In this document: positions 51,894 to 60,722 of the stretch, in pieces
Layout of the letters: every line of letters begins with the position of its first letter
Numbering within the stretch: position 1 is the stretch's first letter
Source: an uncultured Acidimicrobiales bacterium
Lineage (GTDB): Bacteria; Actinomycetota; Acidimicrobiia; Acidimicrobiales; SHLQ01
Length of the DNA stretch: 64,000 nt
Assembly (NCBI GenBank): GCA_938015295.1
Contig: CALLQB010000010.1
Location: 26,544 to 90,543, forward strand
Direction: 5' to 3'
Made by a program: the position numbers and the translations under genes
The notes under the pieces: model-generated
Seen by the model: the letters and a program-made list of their open reading frames with translations, nothing else
Databases searched by the model: none
What the model was told of the DNA's origin: nothing

Positions 51894-53495
51894 GTGGAAC
51901 AGCCGCGCCCACCGGGGCAACCTTCAGTCGACCGCCGAAAGGTCCTTTTTGGCCTTGGGTTCGGGGCGGCAAATGCCGCACTTTTGCGTCAGCTAGGAAC
52001 CGGCAGCGGCGAAACAGTTATCGCCTCCGGCGGGGCCGGAACCTCTGCCGAGGGGGGCGATCGGGTAGCGACAACCCTAGGCCCACCAGTGGTGACCGAC
52101 CCGCCTTCGCTCACCGACGAGACTCCCCCGGCTGACACGCATGTCTACGACAGGGTCATTTCGGGCGGTCGTGTCATCGACCCGGAAAGCGGCTTCGACG
52201 CCATCGCCGACGTGGGAATCGATGGCAAAACCATCACGGCGATCAGCTTGGCACCCCTGCAAAGCAGCGGTGCCAGGATCGATGCCACCGGCATGGTGGT
52301 TGCCCCCGGTTTCATCGACATCCTCAGCTATAACCCGAACGGCTATGGCGAGTGGTTCAAGATTCAAGACGGCGTGACCACCAACCTCTGCATGCACGGC
52401 GTCGATGTGAGCGGCGAGTCGTTCTTCCGCCAGGTAGAGCAGCTCGGCGGGTCGCCGGTGCACTATGGCGGCGCCTCCGACAACGACAAAGTTCGCAACA
52501 CCATCGCGGGGCTCGGGGTGTTCGACGAGCCCACAGCCGGACAAATCGGCGAAGTGGTTCGGGGCGCCCGAGCCGACATCGAAGCCGGACTTATCGGCAT
52601 TCACATGCAGCCCGAATACGCTCCTGGCGCAACCGAATCCGAGGTGCTTGCCCACGCCGAATTGGCTCGAGAGTTCGGGGTGCCCCTGTGTGTGCACGCC
52701 CGGTACTCCGACGATCTCGAACCCGGCACGCAGGCTGAGGCGATGAACGAAGTAGTGCGCGTGGCCGAAGCTACGGGTGTTCGCCTCCATGTTGAACACA
52801 TCAACAGCACCGGTGGAACGGGGAGAATGACCGAAGCCCTCGCAACGCTCGAAGCCGGTCGCAATAGCGGCCTCGACCTTTCGGCCTGCATCTACCCGTA
52901 CCGATTCTGGGCCACGTACCTCCGCTCGCCCCGCTATGACAACTGGCAAGAGAAATACGGGATCGACTACGGACAGCTCCAGGTGGCTGGGTCCTCAGAA
53001 CGACTAAATGCGTCGACCTTTCCCGCGGCGTTCGAGGAGAACAAACTCACCGCAGCGTTCACGATGACCGAAGAAGACATCGCCACGGCGCTTCGGTCGC
53101 CATGGGTCATGGTCGGAAGCGATGCAATTCTTGAACCGGCGCACAACAATCACCCTCGAAGCACAGGGTGTTTCTCTCGAATCGTCGGAAAGTATGTGCG
53201 AGATCTTCAGGTCATCGACCTCCGGTCGGGTCTCGCCAAACTCACGATCCTGCCCGCCAAACTTGTTGAGGTCGGCGCGCCAGCTATGCGTCGAAAGGGC
53301 CGCATGCAGATGGGCGCCGACGCCGATATCGCAATCTTTGACCCCACAACCATTATCGACCGTTCGACCATTGCCAAGCCTCAGCGGCCATCGGAGGGCA
53401 TGAAGTGGGTCTTGGTTGATGGCACTGTCGTGCTCAGCCCCGAGGGCCTCGACCGCGATGTGCGGCCCGGTACCCCGATTCGGTCAGCCGTCTAG
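51894..53495 (+). CDS. Tat-exported amidohydrolase / D-aminoacylase-like protein
   Basis: 533 aa from GTG 51894. A twin-arginine signal (SVDRRKVLFGLGFGAANAALL, RR at 14-15) predicts folded export. An amidohydrolase of the N-acyl-D-amino-acid deacylase type follows: VISGGRVIDPESG, VVAPGFID, GVTTNLCMHGV, GIHMQPEYAPGATESEV, CVHARYSDD, LHVEHINSTGG, VMVGSDAI, ADIAIFDPTTIID. The HxH after GFID is missing (ILSY), while the Cys, both later His and the Asp remain. That would leave a one-metal site like the tight site of D-aminoacylase. The track ORF is 64 codons too long. Confidence 0.85.
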   Translation: MEQPRPPGQPSVDRRKVLFGLGFGAANAALLRQLGTGSGETVIASGGAGTSAEGGDRVATTLGPPVVTDPPSLTDETPPADTHVYDRVISGGRVIDPESGFDAIADVGIDGKTITAISLAPLQSSGARIDATGMVVAPGFIDILSYNPNGYGEWFKIQDGVTTNLCMHGVDVSGESFFRQVEQLGGSPVHYGGASDNDKVRNTIAGLGVFDEPTAGQIGEVVRGARADIEAGLIGIHMQPEYAPGATESEVLAHAELAREFGVPLCVHARYSDDLEPGTQAEAMNEVVRVAEATGVRLHVEHINSTGGTGRMTEALATLEAGRNSGLDLSACIYPYRFWATYLRSPRYDNWQEKYGIDYGQLQVAGSSERLNASTFPAAFEENKLTAAFTMTEEDIATALRSPWVMVGSDAILEPAHNNHPRSTGCFSRIVGKYVRDLQVIDLRSGLAKLTILPAKLVEVGAPAMRRKGRMQMGADADIAIFDPTTIIDRSTIAKPQRPSEGMKWVLVDGTVVLSPEGLDRDVRPGTPIRSAV

Positions 53496-53509
53496 CTAAC
53501 TTCAACCCT

Positions 53510-54886
53510 ATGCATGACGGCCATGACTCGGATCTCGAAGAGTTCCGCGAAGCGAGAAACCAGCGACAGGCCAGCGGCAGGCGGTTGCCGACGAACCCAG
53601 CGCCGATTCGCTACGACCGCCTCGCCGGTTGGATTGCGTTCTTTGTGGTTCTCGGGTTGTGTGCCGTAGCGCTCACCACCGACCCGACCGCCGGTTCGAT
53701 TCCTGGCGTCACCGCCCGCGATATCGGCGGCGACACCGAAGGTGAACCAACCGCGGGGCCAACCGAAGCCTCGACCGAAGCTGATGCCGACAGCGAATCG
53801 GTTTCGGAGAACAACGACGGCGAAGCTAACAGCGAGACCGGTGAAACCGAGGCAGGCGGTGGAGTTACCGACGCTACCGACGTGAGCGATGGGGGAACCG
53901 TTACCTTGGCGTTCACCGGCGACGTCTTGGTACACGAATCGGTTGCGGGAAATGCAGCGACAAACCCGGGCTACGACTTCTCGCCACAATTCCGAGACGT
54001 TGCTCCCATTTTGCAACGTGCAGACTTGGCAATTTGTCACCTCGAGACCCCAATCTCGTCAGACAACACCTCGTTGTCGTACTACCCAGCGTTTCTTGTG
54101 CCCACCGAACTTGCAGCCGGCCTCAGTGGTGCGGGGTTCAATGGCTGTTCGGTGGCATCAAATCACGCGCTTGACGCGGGAGAAAGCGGTCTGCAAAGTA
54201 CTTTCGAGCAACTCGAACGTGCCGGCCTCGGCATCTCAGGCATTGCGGGGCCCGCCGATCAGCGAGCGCGCTCTACGGCCTACCGGGTTCGAGAGGCAAC
54301 TATTGGCCACTTGTCGTACACCTATGGCCTCAATGGCTTGGAACCATCGGGCCGCAACGCTCAGCTGACCAACCTCATCGATGAATCGGTAATCGAAGCC
54401 GACGCGGCGTCGCTCAAGAGTCAGGGCGCCGATTTTGTTGTCGTCAGCATGCATTGGGGCACCGAGTACACGACCGGGCTGAACGAGCAGCAGGCGGCGC
54501 TGGGTCCACAACTGATCGCGTCCGACAACATCGATTTGTTGGTGGGACACCACGCTCACGTCGTACAACAGGTAAGCGAATACGACGGAGAATTTGTGGC
54601 GTATGGGTTGGGGAACTTTTTGTCGAACCAGTCCGGTGAGACCTGCAGCCCGTGTCCGGATTCGACGCAGGACGGCGTGATTCTCCTGGTCGACATTGCT
54701 CCTGGATCGTCGGGGTCCTACGAGGTCACCGACCTGCGAGCCGTCGCCACCTGGGTCGATCGAACGAACGGACACGTCATCCGAGTTGTTGATGCAACAG
54801 CCACGGGCGAGGGTGCGACATCGGCACAGCGCACCGCTGAAGCAATCGGCGGCGACAGCGTCTCGGTGGCATTCACTACGCAGTGA
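53510..54886 (+). CDS. CapA/PgsA-family (metallophosphatase-like) envelope protein
   Basis: 458 aa. A cytoplasmic N-terminus, membrane helix at about 38-57 (LAGWIAFFVVLGLCAVALT), a very acidic Glu/Thr/Ser linker (to ~130) and the CapA domain: LAFTGDVLVHESV, ICHLETPISSDNTSLSYYP, GCSVASNHALDAGESGL, SMHWGTEYTTGLNEQQ, LLVGHHAHVVQQVSEY, VAYGLGNFLSNQS. The His/Asp/Asn set matches calcineurin-like metal sites. CapA/PgsA proteins take part in poly-gamma-glutamate capsule assembly, but no capB/capC genes are here. It follows the amidohydrolase by 14 bases, probably one operon. Confidence 0.88.
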   Translation: MHDGHDSDLEEFREARNQRQASGRRLPTNPAPIRYDRLAGWIAFFVVLGLCAVALTTDPTAGSIPGVTARDIGGDTEGEPTAGPTEASTEADADSESVSENNDGEANSETGETEAGGGVTDATDVSDGGTVTLAFTGDVLVHESVAGNAATNPGYDFSPQFRDVAPILQRADLAICHLETPISSDNTSLSYYPAFLVPTELAAGLSGAGFNGCSVASNHALDAGESGLQSTFEQLERAGLGISGIAGPADQRARSTAYRVREATIGHLSYTYGLNGLEPSGRNAQLTNLIDESVIEADAASLKSQGADFVVVSMHWGTEYTTGLNEQQAALGPQLIASDNIDLLVGHHAHVVQQVSEYDGEFVAYGLGNFLSNQSGETCSPCPDSTQDGVILLVDIAPGSSGSYEVTDLRAVATWVDRTNGHVIRVVDATATGEGATSAQRTAEAIGGDSVSVAFTTQ

Positions 54887-55067
54887 CACCTCTTTCGGTG
54901 CAAGAACGGCTACGTTGAGACGGCAATCACCCTTACTCCCCCCCTCACTGGAGCGCTACGAACCTCGTGATGCTCCAAAGAAGTCTCTCTGTCACTTTGT
55001 CGTATGGCGCCCATGAGTGTCACGATAGAGAACTGGCTTCTAGTTCGATTTCTGCCCTGGAGATACA

Positions 55068-55547
55068 TTGACGTTCAAAGCAGGCGACCGCGTGGTCTAT
55101 CCGCACCATGGTGCGGCGATTGTCGAAAAGAAAGAAAAGAAGAAGGCATTCGGCGAGGAGAAGGAATACCTTGTCCTTCGCATGGCCCACGGCGAGATGG
55201 TTCTGTCCGTCCCGGTCGACAAGGCAGAAGAGGTCGGCATGCGCTGGCCTATCAGCACCGAAGATGTCGAAGACCTCTTTGAAGTGTTGCAAAAACGCGA
55301 CGTGCGCGAGCCAGCTAACTGGAGCCGACGGTTCAAGAACCATCAGGAAAAGCTCAAGTCTGGCGATGTGTATCAGGTTGCAGAAGTTGTTCGTAACCTT
55401 GCGCTTCGCGACGCCGAAAAGGGCCTGTCGGCTGGCGAGAAATCGCTGTTCACCAAAGCCCGCAGTGTGCTCGTTTCCGAACTCAGCTTTGCGCTCGACG
55501 TAAGCGAAGAAGACGCTCTCAACAAAGTCGAAGGCGCACTTACCTAA
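55068..55547 (+). CDS. carD: CarD-family transcriptional regulator
   Basis: 159 aa from a TTG start with GGAG seven bases upstream. N-terminal RNA-polymerase-interacting Tudor-like domain (FKAGDRVVYPHHGAAIVEKKEKK) and C-terminal helical DNA-binding domain with the conserved Trp (VREPANWSRRFKNHQEKLKSGDVYQVAEVVRNLALRDAEKGLS). CarD stabilises promoter open complexes, notably at rRNA promoters, and is essential in mycobacteria. Monocistronic: a strong terminator follows. Confidence 0.96.
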   Translation: MTFKAGDRVVYPHHGAAIVEKKEKKKAFGEEKEYLVLRMAHGEMVLSVPVDKAEEVGMRWPISTEDVEDLFEVLQKRDVREPANWSRRFKNHQEKLKSGDVYQVAEVVRNLALRDAEKGLSAGEKSLFTKARSVLVSELSFALDVSEEDALNKVEGALT

Positions 55548-55556
55548 CGGCACTCG

Positions 55557-55588
55557 AAAAGCGAACTGGTATCACCAGTTCGCTTTTT
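55557..55588 (+). terminator. Intrinsic terminator of carD
   Basis: aaaagcgaactggt-atc-accagttcgctttttg forms a perfect 14-base-pair stem with a three-base loop and ends in a T run, ten bases after the carD stop. The clearest Rho-independent terminator in the window. Confidence 0.93.
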
Positions 55589-55689
55589 GTCGTTCTGCCC
55601 TTCCCTACGAGCTTTCCACACTCTACGCTGAGTGTGACCACCGTCACCGAAGACGGTGGTCGCGGTACAAAGTCGAAGGGAGTCGCATC

Positions 55690-56223
55690 GTGAACGAAGA
55701 TCGTCAACATCGCATCGTCGTCGGGGTCGAAGGATCTGGTGGAGCCCGCAAAGCACTCCGCTGGGCAATCTGTGAGGCGAAATATCGAAACGCTCACATT
55801 GAGGTTGTGACCGCGTACGCACCTACGTACGTTCCCGCTGCTCCCGATGTGGGCTTTGTGCCCTTAGACGCCGGCGATATCCAGCGCGAAGTACAGCGGC
55901 TGCAAGACAGCGTCGTCGCCTCGGTACAGGATCGAATCGACGCCGCGGGTATCAGCCTGTCGCAAACAATCGTCCGTGGCCGCGCCGCCGATGTGCTGGT
56001 CAGGGTGGCCGACGGCGCCGACATGTTGGTAGTGGGCAACCGTGGTCGAGGCGGGTTCCGAGGGCTACGCCTTGGCTCGGTCAGTCAACAAATCGCCCAA
56101 CATGCGTCCTGCCCGGTGATGATTGTCCGCACCGACCTTGAACCCGAGGATTGGGACGAAATTGATCTGTTAGAGAAATCTGCAGAGGCGACCGACGCCA
56201 CGAACGTCGCTACGACGCCATAG
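55690..56223 (+). CDS. Universal stress protein (UspA family)
   Basis: 177 aa from GTG 55690, with AAGGGAG eight bases upstream. One Usp domain: RIVVGVEGSGGARKALRWAICEAK, IVRGRAADVLVRVADGADMLVVGNRGRGGFRGLRLGSVSQQIAQHASCPVMIV. The G-x2-G-x9-G(S) ATP-binding loop is present, so it is probably an ATP-binding Usp. A short acidic tail of about 25 residues ends the protein. Ends two bases before the convergent DUF2071 gene stop. Confidence 0.92.
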   Translation: MNEDRQHRIVVGVEGSGGARKALRWAICEAKYRNAHIEVVTAYAPTYVPAAPDVGFVPLDAGDIQREVQRLQDSVVASVQDRIDAAGISLSQTIVRGRAADVLVRVADGADMLVVGNRGRGGFRGLRLGSVSQQIAQHASCPVMIVRTDLEPEDWDEIDLLEKSAEATDATNVATTP

Positions 56224-56955
56224 TTAGCCGCTGCACCGCAGGCGCCCGATCTTCACCGGCACCCCGTCGCTGTAGTGCACAAGTGGTTCTGTTGAAGGCG
56301 CTGGCAGTCCAGCCGCAACGACGAGTCCATCGTCGAGTTCTGTCAGGCTCGCCCGTTGAAGCGGCCAAGCCGGATGATCGACGCTGCCGTGATAGAGGCG
56401 GCCGCGCCACGATGTCGACATCCCCCATCGTGCGGTCAGGAACAGCTCGAGAGAGGTCTCCTCGCCAGAAGCAATAGCCGCACCAGGGGTGATAGCGAAG
56501 CGGGTCCGTTCCCGTTTCGGTGATCGTCTGCGAGCCTCATAGACCCAGCTCTCGCCGGATTTCGTTACCGAACACTTTCCCCATCTGTAGGGCAAACCAA
56601 ACAGTTTCTGGGCGACGAGCACTGGCGCATAGCGATTGATGTCGAGCGAGAAGAACCAGACGTCGCGCCGCCCGTCGGGATCAATGACATAGGTTCGGAC
56701 GTTGATTTCTGGAAAGTTCGAGAGGTAACCGGCACCATGGCCACCTGTGGTTCGAACGTTCTGCATCGAAAAGCCAATAAGGCCAACCCAGGCATGGCCA
56801 CCAAAAACATCGACAGTAAGACCGTGCGGCAGCAGAGCTTGGACAACTTCGGCGTCGTACCGCCAGTGGACGAAGCCCAGATGTTTCCACTCCTGGAGCA
56901 TCACCGGGCGCGCAACAGATCCTCGGGATTCAGCGGAAATTGGTTCGGCGGACAC
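56224..56955 (-). CDS. DUF2071 family protein
   Basis: 243 aa. WKHLGFVHWRYDAEVVQALLPHGLTVDVFGGHAWVGLIGFSMQNVR and FPEINVRTYVIDPDGRRDVWFFSLD are typical of the DUF2071/YqjF group, relatives of the acetoacetate-decarboxylase fold. Biochemical function unknown; no catalytic lysine assignment can be made by eye. Probably followed by nothing in its operon; the SRPBCC gene lies just upstream. Confidence 0.85.
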   Translation of the reverse strand: MSAEPISAESRGSVARPVMLQEWKHLGFVHWRYDAEVVQALLPHGLTVDVFGGHAWVGLIGFSMQNVRTTGGHGAGYLSNFPEINVRTYVIDPDGRRDVWFFSLDINRYAPVLVAQKLFGLPYRWGKCSVTKSGESWVYEARRRSPKRERTRFAITPGAAIASGEETSLELFLTARWGMSTSWRGRLYHGSVDHPAWPLQRASLTELDDGLVVAAGLPAPSTEPLVHYSDGVPVKIGRLRCSG

Positions 56956-56981
56956 AGTAGGAGGAGTGTAGGGACTACAGC

Positions 56982-57413
56982 TCAGGCAGCGTGAAGCTCG
57001 GCGATGCCATCTGCAGCGCGTTTCGACATGTTTTCGAAGGCTACTTGCAGTCCACCGTCGAGCAATCGCAGCGGTCCGGTGAAGTTGAACTGTGCCGATC
57101 GGTGCACCAGGGACCCGCCACCGTTCTGTTTCACCACGATTTCATCGCGGGCGTTCACACGTCTGCTCGTTGCCTCAAGGACAAGTCGCGACTTGGGTTC
57201 GAACTCGACCACCTCGTACTCGAGATCGAACTGTCGCCCATAAAACGTGAAGATCACGGCGTACTTCGCTCCGAGTCCGGGGCCAATGCCGCCGACCTGC
57301 TCGACTGATACGTAGGCGGGGTTCCACTTGGCTGCGAGCGTGTAGTCAGCAACCTCGGCAAACACGAGGTCAGCACGCGCCGCGATTTCTGTCGTCGTCT
57401 CGAAAGCTGCCAT
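56982..57413 (-). CDS. SRPBCC (polyketide cyclase-like) protein
   Basis: 143 aa. Start AAFETTTEIAARADLVFAEVADYTLAAKWNPAYVSVE, a central beta-grip and a C-terminal helix (LQVAFENMSKRAADGIAELHA) fit the START/Bet v 1 lipid-binding superfamily. These bind hydrophobic ligands in a cavity; the ligand is unknown. It shares direction with the DUF2071 gene, 26 bases apart, so they may be co-expressed. Confidence 0.82.
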   Translation of the reverse strand: MAAFETTTEIAARADLVFAEVADYTLAAKWNPAYVSVEQVGGIGPGLGAKYAVIFTFYGRQFDLEYEVVEFEPKSRLVLEATSRRVNARDEIVVKQNGGGSLVHRSAQFNFTGPLRLLDGGLQVAFENMSKRAADGIAELHAA

Positions 57414-57486
57414 AACGGACCCATCGGCACCGTTCGGCAGGGTTCAAGGCTGTCGACGCCCACAATCGCAGCGACCAAGGGGACGG

Positions 57487-58989
57487 CTACGGCCAAACAG
57501 GTTCACCGAACGGCGACCGTAAGCCCATCTTGCCGGGGTTGAGGATGCCCGAGGGGTCGAGAGCATCCTTCATCGATTGGTACACACCAAAGCCAGAGCC
57601 AAGAGCGTCGGCGACGAAGCGCGAACGGTTGAGGCCAACACCATGGTGGTGACTGAGTGCTCCACCATTTGCAAGGACCGCACGGGTGCCGGCTTCCCAC
57701 ATCGCGGTGTAGTACTGCTCGGGTGTGTCGCCGCCAGTTGGCTTTCCGCCAAAGGTGAAGTAGAGACAGGCGCCATCGCTGTACGCGTGCGACTGATGCG
57801 CCGAGACTGCATAGGTCTTGCCGATAGGCGACATGGCAGCGATGGTGTCTCGGTAGATTGCGTCGAGTCGGCTCCAGGGTCCGGCGACCTCCATCGTGTC
57901 GACCACGAGCCCGCCCCCGATCAGCGATTCAAGGGCACTCACATCGTTCCGGTGCCCCATCCACGAATCAACAAGGTCGTCGCTCAGCCGCTCGACCGAG
58001 GCGCACTCCTCGACAACCACAGCCAACGTGGCATCGGCAATCAGCGGATCGGCCTCATCAAAAACCAACAACACGTTGCGGCCTTCGCCGGTTTTGTAGC
58101 CACGGTCGCTTTCGATTTCGTCGTACAATCGAAGCACCGCGGGCCGGGCGCCGCGTCGGAGAATGCGACGACAGGCGTCGAGTCCCTCAGAAAACGTCGA
58201 GAACGCCCATGCCCCCTGCACCGTATGTGTTGGACGCACACTGGCCTTGAGGGTGACTTCGGTGATGATGCCAAGCGTGCCCTCGCTACCAACAAAGGTC
58301 TGGGTTAGATCCGGCCCCGCAGCCTGCCGCGGTTGGCCGCCCGTGCGTACCACTTCGCCGCTGGCCAGAACTACCTCGAGGCCGGCCACGAGGTCCTCGA
58401 TCTTTCCGTACCTCGTCGAGAACTGCCCTGCGCCGCGGCATGCTACCCAACCACCAACGGTCGCAAGCGACATCGACTGTGGCCAATGCCCAATCGTGAG
58501 GCCGTAGTCGGAGCCGAGCTCTGCCTCAAGGTGATCGCCATAGGTTCCGGCGCCGACACGAACAAGAAGCGACGTGTCGTCAACATCGACGATGCCGGCA
58601 AGCGCATTGGTGTCGAGCGTTACCCCGCCATGTACGGGCACCACTCCCCCGCAGACGCCACTGCGCCCGCCCGCTGCGGTAACGGCAATACCGTGAGCGT
58701 TGCACAAGGCGAGCACGCTCGACACCTGCTCGGTCGATGTTGGCGACACAACTGCGGCGGCCCGGGCCGGAACCTGTGCTTCGGTCGCCCAGATCATCGC
58801 AAGCGGCCACCAGTCGCGTCCGAATTCGGCGGTGAGTTCGTCGGACGTGACAACCTCGCAGATCTCCGAAAGCGCAGCCACTAGGTCGTCGCTAAGCGGC
58901 GGCGATGCGGCAAATCTCGACGAGGCCGATGCGGCACCTCCTGCGATAGCGATTGCCGGGGTGGGCGAAGCCGGTCCGAGGGCGGTCAT
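57487..58989 (-). CDS. FAD-linked oxidase of the alkyl-dihydroxyacetonephosphate synthase type
   Basis: 500 aa from ATG 58989 (GGAG seven bases upstream); the 684-aa track ORF overlaps glpD and is not real at its start. FAD-binding PCMH domain (VVSPTSTEQVSSVLALCNAHGIAVTAAGGRSGVCGGVVP, GHWPQSMSLATVGGWVACRGAGQFSTRYGKIEDLVAGLEVVL, FVGSEGTLGIITEVTLK) and C-terminal oxidase domain ending in GALSHHHGVGLNRSRFV, the His-rich motif of alkyl-DHAP synthase; PSGILNPGKMGL closes it. AGPS makes the ether bond of ether lipids from acyl-DHAP. Direct linkage to glpD supports DHAP-related chemistry, but other FAD oxidases share this fold. Confidence 0.82.
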   Translation of the reverse strand: MTALGPASPTPAIAIAGGAASASSRFAASPPLSDDLVAALSEICEVVTSDELTAEFGRDWWPLAMIWATEAQVPARAAAVVSPTSTEQVSSVLALCNAHGIAVTAAGGRSGVCGGVVPVHGGVTLDTNALAGIVDVDDTSLLVRVGAGTYGDHLEAELGSDYGLTIGHWPQSMSLATVGGWVACRGAGQFSTRYGKIEDLVAGLEVVLASGEVVRTGGQPRQAAGPDLTQTFVGSEGTLGIITEVTLKASVRPTHTVQGAWAFSTFSEGLDACRRILRRGARPAVLRLYDEIESDRGYKTGEGRNVLLVFDEADPLIADATLAVVVEECASVERLSDDLVDSWMGHRNDVSALESLIGGGLVVDTMEVAGPWSRLDAIYRDTIAAMSPIGKTYAVSAHQSHAYSDGACLYFTFGGKPTGGDTPEQYYTAMWEAGTRAVLANGGALSHHHGVGLNRSRFVADALGSGFGVYQSMKDALDPSGILNPGKMGLRSPFGEPVWP

Positions 58990-59053
58990 ACAGAACTCCG
59001 TAGGTCGATCGATGGGTGACATGGTGATTGATGAGCGGCACGTAGCGAGTACA

Positions 59054-60667
59054 TCAGCGAACAAGCGCGAGAGCTGATGCGGCCCGTTCGGCGGCAACCG
59101 AGGCGAGGTAAGCCGAAACATTGGCCGATGTCTCGGCGGGCGACCAACCGAGTTCGTCACGGAGGAGTTCGGCAACACGGGGTGCGGCTTCGGCCGATGC
59201 GGCGAGGGTTCGGAAGCGCATCTGGGTTCGTCTTTCGAGGACATCGTCAAGACTGCGAGCCATTTCGTTGCGGACCGCGTGGACGACCTCAGCCTGCAGA
59301 TAACGAGAGCCAGACGCCAAAGGTTCGGCCAACGCTGCATCACCCGACATGAGGCGTTCAACCGCTGCTGCTTCGCTGCCGTAGCGTTGGGCAAGGTGGC
59401 TCTGTGCGAGGTCGGGCGCAGCGCCGAGCAACGCGACCTTCTTCGTTCGACATGGTCGCGGACGTTCGCCCAACACCTCAAGCGCCACGTCGACGGTATC
59501 GGAAGCCATCGCCCGATACGTGGTGAGTTTTCCGCCGGCAACGGTGATCATTGATTGCACCGAAACCGACACCGCGTGGCGGCGCGACAGGTCGGCGGTG
59601 CGCTTGGTTTTTGCACCCGCAGGCGCTGCCCCCTGCACCAGTGGCCGCAACCCGGCCCAGGTACCCGTGACATCAGCGGGAGTCAGGTGCGTGGTGAACC
59701 ACCGGTTGAAGCCATCGAGCAGGTACTCGACGTCGGCAGGGGTGCACGTCGGATGATCGGCGTCGCCATCGAAGTCGGTATCGGTAGTGCCGATGTATGC
59801 CTGGTCACCCCAGGGAACCACGAACACCGATCGCTTATCGCGGGTTGCTAGGCCCGAAACCGCCACGGTGTTGCCGACCAACGAAAGCGGAACCGTCAGA
59901 TGCACGCCCTTTGCCGGCCTCATGGTGTTGGAGGCTTCGCCGCTGGCGAACCCAAGCAGATCGTCGGCCCAGATGCCGGTGGCGTTGATGACCGAGCCAG
60001 TCGAGATGGTGAAGGCGTCGCCGTCGCACGAAACGTCGACGCCTCGGATCCGTCCGTCGATGTTCCGTTGGAAGCCGGTGACGCCGACATAGTTCGCAAC
60101 CGCTGCCCCTCGCGACGCAGCAGTTCGCGCCAACGTAAGGGTGAGTCGAGCATCGTCGGTCAACGCGTCGTAGTAGAGGTAAGCGCCCCCAAGCTTCTCG
60201 GCGTTGAGGGTTGGGGCTCGCTCGAGCGCTTCGTCAGCGCTGATTCGTTGATGCAGCTTGCCGATTCGAGCACCACCGGTGAGATCGTAGGTCCACAAGG
60301 CAGACCCGAACGCCTTCGACAACTTCTTCGGGATGACACCACCAGAACCGAACAACGGAATCAGGTGAGGCATGATCCGTACAAGATGTGGGGCATTGCG
60401 AAGCAGCCTCTGGCGTTCGGCTAGAGCTTCGTACACGAGCCCGATCTCGCCCTGCTGCAGGTAGCGCAGGCCACCGTGCACCATCTTCGACGATTTCGAG
60501 CTGGTACCCGAAGCAAAGTCGCCCCGATCGATCAGGGCGACTCGCAGCCCGCGGGTTGCGGCGTCGAGTGCACAACCAGCACCGGTGATGCCAGCGCCAA
60601 CTACCACGACGTCGAAATATTCGTCACTGAGGCGTGAAAGGTTCGTTGATCGATCGAAAGCCAGCAC
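59054..60667 (-). CDS. glpD: Aerobic glycerol-3-phosphate dehydrogenase
   Basis: 537 aa. FAD-binding start DVVVVGAGITGAGCALDAATRGLRVALIDRGDFASGTSSKSSKMVHGGLRYL, the GlpD signature; later SVFVVPWGDQAYIGTTDTDFDGD, AGLRPLVQ and GGKLTTYRAMA. The C-terminal DAO_C domain follows (YLQAEVVHAVRNEMARSLDDVLERRTQMRF). It oxidises sn-glycerol-3-phosphate to DHAP, passing electrons to quinone at the membrane. The FAD oxidase gene begins 64 bases behind its stop. Confidence 0.95.
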   Translation of the reverse strand: MLAFDRSTNLSRLSDEYFDVVVVGAGITGAGCALDAATRGLRVALIDRGDFASGTSSKSSKMVHGGLRYLQQGEIGLVYEALAERQRLLRNAPHLVRIMPHLIPLFGSGGVIPKKLSKAFGSALWTYDLTGGARIGKLHQRISADEALERAPTLNAEKLGGAYLYYDALTDDARLTLTLARTAASRGAAVANYVGVTGFQRNIDGRIRGVDVSCDGDAFTISTGSVINATGIWADDLLGFASGEASNTMRPAKGVHLTVPLSLVGNTVAVSGLATRDKRSVFVVPWGDQAYIGTTDTDFDGDADHPTCTPADVEYLLDGFNRWFTTHLTPADVTGTWAGLRPLVQGAAPAGAKTKRTADLSRRHAVSVSVQSMITVAGGKLTTYRAMASDTVDVALEVLGERPRPCRTKKVALLGAAPDLAQSHLAQRYGSEAAAVERLMSGDAALAEPLASGSRYLQAEVVHAVRNEMARSLDDVLERRTQMRFRTLAASAEAAPRVAELLRDELGWSPAETSANVSAYLASVAAERAASALALVR

Positions 60668-60722
60668 CGCGACAATCTAGCCATCTTCACCAACGACCGA
60701 GTCACCAACTAGAAACAACGGA

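Noticed and set aside
58990-59541. N-terminal extension of the FAD oxidase ORF (684 aa)
   Set aside because: It overlaps glpD on the same strand in another frame and shows Arg/Ser/Pro-rich non-coding character; a good SD and ATG exist at 58989.
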